In this document: positions 1-8,601 of the stretch, piece by piece
How the letters are laid out: every line of letters begins with the position of its first letter
Numbering within the stretch: position 1 is the stretch's first letter
Assembly (NCBI RefSeq): GCF_007741475.1
Contig: NZ_CP036261.1
Location: 3,473,798 to 3,537,797 of the forward strand
Length of the DNA: 64,000 nucleotides
Source of the DNA: Rosistilla ulvae
GTDB taxonomy: Bacteria; Planctomycetota; Planctomycetia; Pirellulales; Pirellulaceae
Direction: 5' to 3'
Made by a program: the position numbers and the translations under genes
Notes under the pieces: model-generated
What the model saw: the letters and a program-made list of their open reading frames with translations, nothing else
Told to the model about the DNA's origin: nothing
Databases searched by the model: none

Positions 1-2162
1 TGCCGGAATTGAAAGCAATGGGATCCGGAGCGCGACACTTCCTGGTCGACTCGCTCGATGTCATAGCGTTGTTGACCAATAAGGAAGGGGAGCAGCCTGA
101 CGGCAAGCAGAGGGCCAAGCATGACGGGTTTATCAATTTGCTGCGCGATGCCGGACAGACGAATCCTTCCATTGCGCTAGTCGTCTCAGCTCTTGCTGGA
201 TCCTTAACCGAAATTCAGGCGGAACTGCGGACGCTTCGCGCCAAGCCGACCGATAAGGCGACATTTGCAATAGAGGACGGTAACAACACCAAGTGGCTTG
301 TTCAAGATCCGTCTTGGCATTCCTGGTATCGCGATCTGCGCGCAGCGATTACCGCCACACGTATGGCAAAAGGCAGTAAGGGGGCAGCTGATGGTCCCGT
401 GAAAATGCGTTGCTTGCTGACCGGCGATCTCGTGCTACCGGCTCCAACTCACGACAAAATCACGGGGCTGGCCGACGTTGGAGGGGACACGAAGGGCGAT
501 ATTCTCGCATCCTTCAAACAGCAGTCCTTTCAGCACTTTGGCCTTAAAAAGGCAGCGAATTCTGCGATGAGTCCCGAAGCGGTGTCGCTGTACACGACCA
601 CACTAGATCGGCTGCTGACCAGCGCAGTCAAGATTGCAGATCGCAAGATCGTGTATTGGTACCAAGACGAGCACTCAGAAATGATGCCCGATGTCGATCC
701 GCTCGCCTATCTGTTCACGGGGCAAACGTCCAACGAGGAACGCGATCAAAACGAAGGTGAAGCCTCAGAAGAATTGGCCGAGCCAAGCCAAGGGCAGAGA
801 AGACAGGCGGAGGCGTCTGCAAAAAGTGTCTTGGAACGGATCAGGGTTGGTGGCGATGGCCAGTATCTGAATTCGGGTCGGTACGTCGCCTTGTCGATTT
901 CTGCCAATAAGCCGCGTGTCGTCATTCGAGATGTACGCGTGGGAAGGTTCGAACAACTGTGTGAATCGACGGAGCAATGGGCCAACGACCTCCGGATCTG
1001 CAAACTCAATGGAGCTCCGCTTGCAATGCCCAGCCTGAATCGGTTGGTGAACTGCACGCTACGTGAGCGACAACGGGGTGAAGACTTCGACAAATGGATA
1101 GCGCCTGCATCCCCTGCCTACACCTCGCTTTGGAACGCGGCGATGTCGACTTCTCGCCAAAACATTAGCGAAACGATTGCGGTCCAGGCCTACCAGCGAT
1201 TGCGATTAGCGATGCTAAACGGAGAAGTCGCCGATGCACTCGACGACAAAAGCAAAACGATGAAACTGCGGCGATCGGCCTACTATGCCCGAATTGCTTT
1301 ACTCAAACTTTATCTAACGCGTAGAGAGGATCAGACGATGGAAGTGGCTTTGAACGAGGAGTCTAATTCGAGCGCCTACCACGCCGGACGCATGTTGGCC
1401 GTATTCCAACACGTGCAGACCCTGAGTACTGGCGAACCGAATGCCAGTTTTTTGGATCGATATTACTCGGCCGCTAGCACCACACCTTACCAAGTGTTGC
1501 CCCGGATTTGGAGAATCGCATTAAACCATTTGAAGCGGATTCAACCGCGCACACTTCGAGAAGAGCTTACGGACTTGCTATCGGATATCCATAGCCAAAT
1601 CCCAAGAGAAATCGACGTTTGCAAACCATTGGATTTAGCGGACCAATTCCAGTTCCAACTGGGCTTCTTTCAGCAACAACCTGAACTTCCAACAAAGTTC
1701 CACCTCATCCGCCGCGTACCAACGAAAAAGGGGTACCTAGTGCGGTCAAAATCGGAAGCCACTATTGACAATCTGCTTCACGCTTTCGCTGACGCACATA
1801 GCGACTTGGGGATCAACATCGCATATGAACCGTCGCATGTTGAAGTCCGAGGTGAGCGCATTCGCCGCGGTGGCAGGAACGAATCACCAATCAGACCAGA
1901 CTGGGTCATCCAGACCAACAAGAGCGACCGGAAAATAGTTCTGGAGCACTTCGGAATGCGAGATCGCCCTAACTACTCCCTGAGGATGGAACGCAAAATC
2001 AAGGCGTATGCAGACGCAGGATTGGTTCATGTTCAATCCAAAGACATCGACAGTCAACAATTAGAGCAAGCAACCGGCTTCTTGGTTTCCACCGACGAAA
2101 CGGATGGCCCCAATTTTGATTCCCTAAATGAGCGGTTGCTTGTTGCCGTGACCAACCTCTAA
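1..2162 (+). CDS. cas8c: Cas8c (Csd1), type I-C Cascade large subunit, with C-terminal PD-(D/E)XK-like extension; 5' partial
   Basis: The reading frame is open through the left edge of the window, so the N-terminus is missing; residues here are numbered from a TTG at base 9. Cas8c is the large subunit of type I-C Cascade and recognises the PAM. The family is recognised from the segment near residues 440-555: RIALLKLYL, then AYHAGRMLAVFQ, DRYYSAASTTP and the usual end motif FQFQLGFF. Canonical Cas8c proteins (about 600 aa) stop near this point. Here about 160 residues follow (558-717) with the pattern RSKSE (579-583), RPDW (629-632) and LEHFG (E646) and a late K...Y. This is the layout of a PD-(D/E)XK-type nuclease-like domain attached to some helicases. 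The gene is 39 nt before cas7c. Whether the extension is catalytic is not known. Confidence 0.9.
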   Translation, partial: PELKAMGSGARHFLVDSLDVIALLTNKEGEQPDGKQRAKHDGFINLLRDAGQTNPSIALVVSALAGSLTEIQAELRTLRAKPTDKATFAIEDGNNTKWLVQDPSWHSWYRDLRAAITATRMAKGSKGAADGPVKMRCLLTGDLVLPAPTHDKITGLADVGGDTKGDILASFKQQSFQHFGLKKAANSAMSPEAVSLYTTTLDRLLTSAVKIADRKIVYWYQDEHSEMMPDVDPLAYLFTGQTSNEERDQNEGEASEELAEPSQGQRRQAEASAKSVLERIRVGGDGQYLNSGRYVALSISANKPRVVIRDVRVGRFEQLCESTEQWANDLRICKLNGAPLAMPSLNRLVNCTLRERQRGEDFDKWIAPASPAYTSLWNAAMSTSRQNISETIAVQAYQRLRLAMLNGEVADALDDKSKTMKLRRSAYYARIALLKLYLTRREDQTMEVALNEESNSSAYHAGRMLAVFQHVQTLSTGEPNASFLDRYYSAASTTPYQVLPRIWRIALNHLKRIQPRTLREELTDLLSDIHSQIPREIDVCKPLDLADQFQFQLGFFQQQPELPTKFHLIRRVPTKKGYLVRSKSEATIDNLLHAFADAHSDLGINIAYEPSHVEVRGERIRRGGRNESPIRPDWVIQTNKSDRKIVLEHFGMRDRPNYSLRMERKIKAYADAGLVHVQSKDIDSQQLEQATGFLVSTDETDGPNFDSLNERLLVAVTNL
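1338..2162 (+). CDS. cas11c: Probable internal translation product Cas11c (small subunit) fused to the nuclease-like domain
   Basis: Type I-C systems are known to make the small subunit Cas11c from an internal start inside the 3' part of cas8c. Here an in-frame ATG at 1338 (residue 444 of the partial Cas8c) is preceded by AGAGGA, with seven bases between AGGA and the ATG, a good Shine-Dalgarno. The product would begin MEVALNEESNSSAYHAG, where Cas11c begins by homology, and run 274 aa to the shared stop. Because the nuclease-like extension lies downstream, each Cas11c copy would carry it. The start is inferred from sequence only. Confidence 0.55.
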   Translation: MEVALNEESNSSAYHAGRMLAVFQHVQTLSTGEPNASFLDRYYSAASTTPYQVLPRIWRIALNHLKRIQPRTLREELTDLLSDIHSQIPREIDVCKPLDLADQFQFQLGFFQQQPELPTKFHLIRRVPTKKGYLVRSKSEATIDNLLHAFADAHSDLGINIAYEPSHVEVRGERIRRGGRNESPIRPDWVIQTNKSDRKIVLEHFGMRDRPNYSLRMERKIKAYADAGLVHVQSKDIDSQQLEQATGFLVSTDETDGPNFDSLNERLLVAVTNL

Positions 2163-2201
2163 ACAAATCACCGAACCTCCATAGATTACAGGACTTGAAG
2201 C

Positions 2202-3224
2202 ATGAACCAGCCAATTGAAAATCGATATGAATTCCTCTACTTGTTCGACTGCGAAAATGGCAATCCGAATGGCGACCCCGACGCAGGAAATGCGCCACGC
2301 ATCGACTACCAAGATATGCACGGCTTAGTCTCCGACGTGATGGTCAAGCGGCGGATTCGCAACTACGTTCAATCCGCCGCTGGCAATGCCATGCCCAATG
2401 CGATCTTCATTGAACACGCTTCGAACTTAAACGAAGCGATCGCACGCAGCGCCGAAGCGACTCAAGAAGTCAAGAATGCTCAGAAAAAGGACAGCAAGGA
2501 AAAGTCGTCCGATGCGAACAAGCGAATTGTTGGTGCTCGGTCAAAATGGATGTGCGGCAATTTTTATGATGTCAGAACATTTGGGGCAGTAATGAGCACG
2601 GGCCCCAACGCGGGGCAGGTTCGAGGGCCTGTTCAGATAGCATTCTCGCGATCGGTTGATCCAATCGTGACAATGGATGTGGCAATTACTCGAATGGCGG
2701 TCGCTGGCGGTCCAACGAAAGCGAGTGCTACGGCTGAAGAATACGCGCAGTGGACCGAATCGCAGGATGAGGACAAACTGCGGACGATGGGACGCAAGTC
2801 GATCATTCCCTACGGGCTTTATGTCGGCAAGGGCTTTATCTCCGCAAACTTGGCTGAAAAAACAGGGTTTTCAAAAGAGGATTTGAAACTGCTATTTGAG
2901 GCAGTGCTAAACATGTTCGAGCATGATCGGTCATCCAGTAAAGGTGTGATGACCGTCCGCGCTCCCATCTTTGTTTTCAAGCACGTCGGTACAGGGAGCG
3001 ACGACCAACAGCGCAAACGGCAAGCTAAGATGGGATGCTGTCCCGCTCAGACATTGTTTGAAGAGGTCGTGGACATCGAACAGAACGCTGAAGGCATGTC
3101 AAAAGACGGTGTGAATGTTCCGCGAAAGTGGTCCCACTATTCAGTCGCCGCTGACGAGTCGAAGATTCCGACAGGTGTCGAGCTCATCCAGATCAGGTCC
3201 GTTGCCGACCTTGAGAAGCTGTAG
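2202..3224 (+). CDS. cas7c: Cas7c (Csd2), type I-C Cascade backbone subunit
   Basis: The 340-aa protein opens with the Csd2 signature: FLYLFDCENGNPNGDPDAGN is followed by a conserved GLVSDVMVKRRIRNYV. Later FYDVRTFGAV and GPVQIAFSRSVDPI are also typical. Cas7c binds crRNA and polymerises along the spacer to form the Cascade filament. It is a little longer than many Csd2 proteins, with a charged Lys-rich stretch near residues 90-105 (KNAQKKDSKEKSSDANKR) that is probably a surface loop. ATG at 2202 follows an AGGA at suitable distance. It lies 39 nt after cas8c and 5 nt before cas4, so it is in the same operon. Confidence 0.95.
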   Translation: MNQPIENRYEFLYLFDCENGNPNGDPDAGNAPRIDYQDMHGLVSDVMVKRRIRNYVQSAAGNAMPNAIFIEHASNLNEAIARSAEATQEVKNAQKKDSKEKSSDANKRIVGARSKWMCGNFYDVRTFGAVMSTGPNAGQVRGPVQIAFSRSVDPIVTMDVAITRMAVAGGPTKASATAEEYAQWTESQDEDKLRTMGRKSIIPYGLYVGKGFISANLAEKTGFSKEDLKLLFEAVLNMFEHDRSSSKGVMTVRAPIFVFKHVGTGSDDQQRKRQAKMGCCPAQTLFEEVVDIEQNAEGMSKDGVNVPRKWSHYSVAADESKIPTGVELIQIRSVADLEKL

Positions 3225-3229
3225 AGCGA

Positions 3230-3919
3230 ATGATTTCCATGTCCTACACCGACGACGAACTGCTGCCGATTTCCGCTTTGCAACACTTGGTGTTCTGCGA
3301 ACGCCAGTGTGCGCTGATTCATATCGAACGGTTGTGGGCCGACAATGCCCTGACCGTCGATGGACATCTGCTGCATAAAAAGGCGCACGATAATTCGCAC
3401 GAATTGATCGATGGCGTGCGAGTCGCCCGCAGCTTGTGGCTCGTCTCGCGTCGGCTTGGGCTTGTCGGCCAAGCCGATATCGTGGAACTGCACCGCGATG
3501 GCAGCGTCGTTCCGGTGGAATACAAACGTGGTAAACCCAAACGCGATCGAAGCGATGAGATCCAACTGTGCGCCCAAGCACTCTGCCTGGAGGAACAATT
3601 GGAGACTTCGATCGATCGCGGCTTTCTCTTTTATGGGAAACGTAAACGTCGGACCGCCGTCGCCATCGACGCCAGCCTCCGCGACCAAACCGGCGCCGTG
3701 ATCGCTCGCTTACGAAACATGATCGATCGACAACAAACGCCCACGGCAACTCGCCAGCCCAAGTGCGAAAACTGTTCATTGATCGATCTCTGCTTACCCG
3801 ATGGGCAACGCTTTCGTAACGGCGTCGCCGCCTGGAACCAGCGGCAATTTGCGGTCGCCGCAGGGGATGACGCTCCGCTGACCGACAGCTACGACTTTCT
3901 GTCTGCTGAGGCTAACTGA
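3230..3919 (+). CDS. cas4: Cas4, Fe-S exonuclease for CRISPR prespacer processing
   Basis: A 229-aa Cas4. The start [20 protein letters not shown] is characteristic of Cas4 in type I systems. The RecB-like nuclease motif is seen as D83 (GQAD) and E97-x-K99 (VEYKRG). Cys23 or Cys27 with Cys179, Cys182 and Cys188 ([10 protein letters not shown]) would hold the 4Fe-4S cluster. Cas4 works with Cas1-Cas2 to select PAM-flanked prespacers and fix their orientation. It starts five bases after the cas7c stop; a second ATG at 3239 is possible. cas1 follows after four bases. Confidence 0.95.
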   Translation: MISMSYTDDELLPISALQHLVFCERQCALIHIERLWADNALTVDGHLLHKKAHDNSHELIDGVRVARSLWLVSRRLGLVGQADIVELHRDGSVVPVEYKRGKPKRDRSDEIQLCAQALCLEEQLETSIDRGFLFYGKRKRRTAVAIDASLRDQTGAVIARLRNMIDRQQTPTATRQPKCENCSLIDLCLPDGQRFRNGVAAWNQRQFAVAAGDDAPLTDSYDFLSAEAN

Positions 3920-3923
3920 GAAA

Positions 3924-4955
3924 ATGAAAAAGCATCTAAATACGCTGTTCGTGACAACCGAAGGGGCTTATCTGCGGAAGGAGGGACAAGCCGTCGTCGT
4001 CCGCGTTGAAAAACAAACCCGGCTCCGCGTCCCGCTGCACAATCTCGATGGCATCGTTTGCTTTGGCCGCGTCGGCTGCAGTCCCGCGCTGATGGCCAGT
4101 TGCGCCAAAGGGAACGTCTCGATCTCGTTTCTGAATCCTTACGGCGGGTTCCTCGCTGCGGTCACCGGTTTTTCGCCCGGCAACGTGCTGCTGCGTCGCC
4201 AGCAGTATCGCGCTGCCGATGCAGCCGATTCGACACTTGCGATTGCCAAAGAGATTGTCGCTGGAAAGATCGCCAACAGCCGCAGCGTGCTGCTGCGGGC
4301 AGCACGCGATATCTCTGCTCCCGATGCACAGGAACAACTGCAGCGCGCCGCGCGACGCATGGCCAACGACGTGACGATGGCCCGAAATGAAACCTCGCTC
4401 GATGCGCTGCGCGGCCGTGAAGGAGAAAGTGCGGCGACCTACTTTCAAGTATTTTCTTCCATGATATCCCCGCAAGCAACCGGCTTTGCCTTTACAACGC
4501 GATCGCGGCGGCCACCTTTGGATCCGTTAAACGCGTTGCTTTCCTTTTTGTATTCGATGCTCACTCACGACGCGCGAAGCGCCTGTGAAGCGGCAGGCCT
4601 GGACGCAGCCGTTGGGTTCCTGCATCGCGACCGCCCCGGACGACCGGGACTGGCACTCGATTTGATCGAAGAGTTCCGCGCGTTTCTCGTCGACCGACTG
4701 ACCCTCTCGTTGATCAATCGTCGGCAGATCCAAAGCAGTGATTTCGAGATCACGCAGTCCGGCGCGGTGCTGCTGAAAGATAAACCGCGCAAGACAGTTT
4801 TGGCTGCGTACCAAAAACGGAAGCAAGCTACGATCACGCACCCGTTCCTGGATGAAAAGACGACGATTGGATTGTTGATCCATCTGCAAGCTCGTCTCTT
4901 GGCCCGCCATCTGCGCGGCGATCTGGATGCCTACCCGCCATTTCTCTGGAGATAA
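3924..4955 (+). CDS. cas1: Cas1, CRISPR integrase
   Basis: A 343-aa Cas1 of the type I-C lineage (starts [20 protein letters not shown]). The metal-binding residues are recognisable: E166 in [10 protein letters not shown]234 in [17 protein letters not shown], and the acidic residues D246/E249 in LDLIEEFR. It forms the Cas1-Cas2 complex that inserts new spacers at the leader end. The gene sits four bases after the cas4 stop and six before the GTG of cas2, so cas4, cas1 and cas2 form an adaptation module directly before the leader and array. Confidence 0.96.
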   Translation: MKKHLNTLFVTTEGAYLRKEGQAVVVRVEKQTRLRVPLHNLDGIVCFGRVGCSPALMASCAKGNVSISFLNPYGGFLAAVTGFSPGNVLLRRQQYRAADAADSTLAIAKEIVAGKIANSRSVLLRAARDISAPDAQEQLQRAARRMANDVTMARNETSLDALRGREGESAATYFQVFSSMISPQATGFAFTTRSRRPPLDPLNALLSFLYSMLTHDARSACEAAGLDAAVGFLHRDRPGRPGLALDLIEEFRAFLVDRLTLSLINRRQIQSSDFEITQSGAVLLKDKPRKTVLAAYQKRKQATITHPFLDEKTTIGLLIHLQARLLARHLRGDLDAYPPFLWR

Positions 4956-4961
4956 TCCGCC

Positions 4962-5252
4962 GTGTATGTCTTGGTAACCTATGACGTCAGTACGACAACT
5001 GCTGAGGGACGCAAGCGATTGCGGAACACGGCAAAGATCTGCCTCAATTACGGGCAACGCGTGCAAAACTCGGTTTTTGAATTATTGATCGATCCAGCGC
5101 AATGGGCTCAGTGCAAAGCGGAACTCTGCGACACGATTGAACCGCAGACCGACAGTCTGCGATTTTATTATCTCGGGAACAATTGGAAAAACCGCGTCGA
5201 ACATGTGGGAGCCAAGCCGGCGATCGATCTCGAAGGACCGTTGTTTGCGTAG
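4962..5252 (+). CDS. cas2: Cas2, CRISPR adaptation subunit
   Basis: A 96-aa Cas2 starting at GTG (reading MYVLVTYDVSTT). The conserved Asp8 follows the first beta strand, and the protein shows the usual RLRNTAKICLNYGQRVQNSV helix and a SLRFYYLG strand. Cas2 is the structural core of the Cas1-Cas2 integrase. No in-frame ATG precedes it, and the spacing to cas1 is six bases. It is the last cas gene before the leader. Confidence 0.95.
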   Translation: MYVLVTYDVSTTTAEGRKRLRNTAKICLNYGQRVQNSVFELLIDPAQWAQCKAELCDTIEPQTDSLRFYYLGNNWKNRVEHVGAKPAIDLEGPLFA

Positions 5253-5450
5253 CGGTTGGTTCCAGCTTAATGGTGTGCGAACCGCAAGTGCTGGAGAAAA
5301 ACGGGAGAGGTTCGCGATTTAGCAATCACTGCAAAACATTGTCCTACAGCGATGGGACAACTCTCTGTGTTCGTTTCTCGGGCAAAGCCGACGTAGGTTC
5401 GCGAAACCGGCATCTTAACACCAAGGGACAAAACAGGTTACACTCCCGGA
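5253..5450 (+). promoter_or_regulatory. CRISPR leader
   Basis: About 198 bp between the cas2 stop and the first repeat. It holds an inverted pair GCGAACC (5277-5283) and GGTTCGC (5309-5315), an arrangement familiar from other I-C leaders. It should hold the array promoter and the Cas1-Cas2 docking site. No clear -10/-35 pair was assigned. Confidence 0.7.
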
Positions 5451-7762
5451 GTCGCGTCCCGCACGGGACGCGTGGATTGAAACGACGACACTGACCACGA
5501 AGCGGAGCTTGCTGCGGTCGCGTCCCGCACGGGACGCGTGGATTGAAACCGTAACTCATCCGCCCCTTCCTCGTCGTCGTCGCCGTCGCGTCCCGCACGG
5601 GACGCGTGGATTGAAACGTAGTCCCCGGAATCGCTGTCTTCGTCCGAAACGGGGTCGCGTCCCGCACGGGACGCGTGGATTGAAACTCGCTGGCTGCCAT
5701 CAGGACCAACGCCTGCCCCTGCGTCGCGTCCCGCACGGGACGCGTGGATTGAAACAATATCTCCGCGGGTGGATGCAACCGCAGAAAGTGTCGCGTCCCG
5801 CACGGGACGCGTGGATTGAAACAGAATGACCAACCGTGTCACACTCACTGCGGACGATAGTCGCGTCCCGCACGGGACGCGTGGATTGAAACCGCAACCC
5901 AATACAACGCCAGCGCGATCGCTTTGGGTCGCGTCCCGCACGGGACGCGTGGATTGAAACCGATGTCGATCCCGTAGAGGACGGCTGAATCTGCGTCGCG
6001 TCCCGCACGGGACGCGTGGATTGAAACCCGGTCTGTCGCAAGGTCTCGCACTAGGTCGATGGTCGCGTCCCGCACGGGACGCGTGGATTGAAACCCGTCG
6101 TTGGCTCCAAACCAGTCGGCGATGAACTGTCGCGTCCCGCACGGGACGCGTGGATTGAAACGTCGTTTTTGATTGCCCAGGATGCGAGGATTACGTCGCG
6201 TCCCGCACGGGACGCGTGGATTGAAACACCGTGTCTTCAATGACGATCTCGAAACCGTAGAGCGTCGCGTCCCGCACGGGACGCGTGGATTGAAACACTC
6301 TGGGATACGACTCGAACCCACACACGAAGGATGTCGCGTCCCGCACGGGACGCGTGGATTGAAACTTTGAAAAGCTTCTGCACGATTTTTGTAACGTCTG
6401 GTCGCGTCCCGCACGGGACGCGTGGATTGAAACTGATACCCCGACTGCCGGAAAGCTTACCGTGGAAATGTCGCGTCCCGCACGGGACGCGTGGATTGAA
6501 ACGTCGAAGTCAACGGAAATCGGAAACGTAAAACCCTTGTCGCGTCCCGCACGGGACGCGTGGATTGAAACTCGTGACAGACGAAAACCAACTGACCACC
6601 ACCGACGTCGCGTCCCGCACGGGACGCGTGGATTGAAACCGCTGTGACGCGATCCGTGACGGGCCCGTTTGGCGTCGCGTCCCGCACGGGACGCGTGGAT
6701 TGAAACCCCTACCGCGGTCGCCATGATCGCAATCGCCCTGGTCGCGTCCCGCACGGGACGCGTGGATTGAAACCCTCGACGTGAAGGGATTGCGGGAAGC
6801 GATGGACGTCGCGTCCCGCACGGGACGCGTGGATTGAAACGACGTCGGTTCCGGCGATGTACGTCAGTCTGCCGTCGCGTCCCGCACGGGACGCGTGTGG
6901 ATTGAAACGCCCGCATTTGGGGCAACAAATCGCGGGTGGACGAGTCGCGTCCCGCACGGGACGCGTGGATTGAAACCATCGCCTGGAACGGGACAGCGAA
7001 AGCCTGGTCAGTGTCGCGTCCCGCACGGGACGCGTGGATTGAAACATACCTCAATCCTCCGATAATCACGTCGCGCACCGGTCGCGTCCCGCACGGGACG
7101 CGTGGATTGAAACACTGGCGAGGGTGCCGACCCCTGTGTCTCGTGTGCGTCGCGTCCCGCACGGGACGCGTGGATTGAAACCGCTGACCCATGATAAACA
7201 AGGCCAAGACGGAATGTCGCGTCCCGCACGGGACGCGTGGATTGAAACAGGTTGCGTTTACCCTTCGCAACGGAGAAACAGCGTCGCGTCCCGCACGGGA
7301 CGCGTGGATTGAAACTATCGAGTGCGGCGAAGGCGAAATTGAGGGTGAAGTCGCGTCCCGCACGGGACGCGTGGATTGAAACCAGCACGACGGGAAGTTG
7401 GCGTTCGGGGTGCGTGCGTCGCGTCCCGCACGGGACGCGTGGATTGAAACCAGAAGCGACACGAGGATTCCGCCGCGTGGATCGACGTCGCGTCCCGCAC
7501 GGGACGCGTGGATTGAAACAATCAGATAAACGCGATACGGGTAGAGCCCCCCGTCGCGTCCCGCACGGGACGCGTGGATTGAAACCGCTTTACCGCACCA
7601 GTCACCCGAGCGAATAGGGTCGCGTCCCGCACGGGACGCGTGGATTGAAACACGCAAGACGTTGAAGAGCCAGCGGCATCCCCTGGTCGCGTCCCGCACG
7701 GGACGCGTGGATTGAAACCGAGAACGGACCGAATCGCTTTTTGTCACCGCGTGGATTGAAAC
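5451..7762 (+). CRISPR. Type I-C CRISPR array: 34 full 33-nt repeats plus a 15-nt truncated terminal repeat, 34 spacers
   Basis: The repeat begins GTCGCGTCCCGCAC and ends GTGGATTGAAAC. It contains an 8-bp perfect stem (CGCGTCCC/GGGACGCG) with a GCAC loop and the ATTGAAAC handle of type I-C. Repeats start at 5451, 5517, 5585, 5654, 5723, 5790, 5860, 5928, 5995, 6062, 6129, 6195, 6264, 6333, 6401, 6470, 6539, 6607, 6674, 6741, 6808, 6874, 6944, 7013, 7081, 7149, 7216, 7283, 7350, 7418, 7487, 7553, 7619 and 7686. Spacers are about 33-37 nt. The repeat at 6874 is 35 nt because GT is doubled in the 3' part. After a 29-nt spacer only the last 15 bases of a repeat remain (7748-7762), marking the leader-distal end. 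Transcription is plus-strand, away from cas2. Confidence 0.99.
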
Positions 7763-8601
7763 AAGGCGCTCACACCGCTCGTAACCGCCGCTGCGCTGGC
7801 GTTCCTTTTCCTTTGCTTCAATTCATGCGTTCCACTCGCGTTCGCGGCCCATTGTGTTCTCTTCCCCTGAGGACGCTACAACGCTTCGTTTTCCTATCCG
7901 ATTCCACCAAACGCCGAGCGTTGTCAATCGCGATCCTGCCAGTTGCCCCTCCGAGACTCACGGCATCGCTGGCGGTTTTGCCAAAGGAATGAAGGTTGTC
8001 GTTTGCCCTGCAAACGAGATAACTCGATCGCTACACCGGTCAAAAAATTGGCGCTGCGGATTATGAATGCGCGGCGAGTTGCCGTTTGCTGTGGAAGGGG
8101 GGGCCGGGGGATGGTCGCTTCTCGGATCGTGTGGGCCGTTTTCTATCGTTCGCCATTGTGCCGTATGACGCGTTTGTCCCAGCGGTTCCAAGAACGCGAT
8201 GCTGCTCGCCGTCATGCTGCTTTCCGATGCGGAAGTGACGGCGGTGCAACGATTTGCACGCTGTGCAAATCGATCCGCCCCTGCACGCTGCAAAGCGTTG
8301 CAGATTCGCTAGCGGATCGCGGCGAGAAACGCTCGCTCCAAACTGCCGCTACCCCGCTTTGGCACGCTATGTGCGTTAAGGCCGTGCGAGTTCATCCCAG
8401 CCCTCAAATCGCTACTCTCCCCGCGGAGTGGCGATCGGCGGAAGACGCGATTTCGCTACCTGTTATGCGCCGTCGATTCCACAACTAACGCATAAGTTTT
8501 TCCTTATCTGGGGAAGCCGAAGCGATCGCAAAGTCCTCGATTGTGATTGCGTATGCAAAAACGCTTCCACTCTCCGAACAACACAAAGCGCAGCCGAGAC
8601 A
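7763..8601. other. Intergenic region without a convincing gene
   Basis: This stretch separates the CRISPR array from the efflux operon. Open frames exist (for example 7943-8488 +) but their products are rich in Arg and Cys, resemble no family and overlap palindromes. Besides the two inverted repeats listed separately, an imperfect hairpin lies near 8409-8436. The promoter of the efflux operon is expected here. Confidence 0.6.
8251..8303. promoter_or_regulatory. Two perfect inverted repeats, candidate operators upstream of the efflux operon
   Basis: At 8251-8273 arms CGATTTGCAC and GTGCAAATCG (10 bp, perfect) flank GCT. At 8288-8303 arms CTGCAA and TTGCAG flank AGCG. Both share a TGCA core and lie 300-350 bp before the first efflux gene. 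Spacing and symmetry fit a dimeric repressor site (TetR or MarR type), but no regulator gene is visible nearby. They could instead be RNA hairpins. Confidence 0.4.

Noticed and set aside
6297-6332. Spacer that resembles a tRNA T-arm in reverse
   Set aside because: Only the TTCGAGT-like loop fits; the stem bases do not pair, so no tRNA origin can be claimed.
5344-7747. Many long open frames on both strands across 5.3-7.7 kb
   Set aside because: They are translations of the CRISPR repeat (recurring SIHASRAGRD, VPHGTRGLK patterns), not genes.
7943-8488. 181-aa plus-strand frame before the efflux operon
   Set aside because: Composition is Arg/Cys-rich, no family resemblance, no ribosome site, and it runs through operator-like palindromes.
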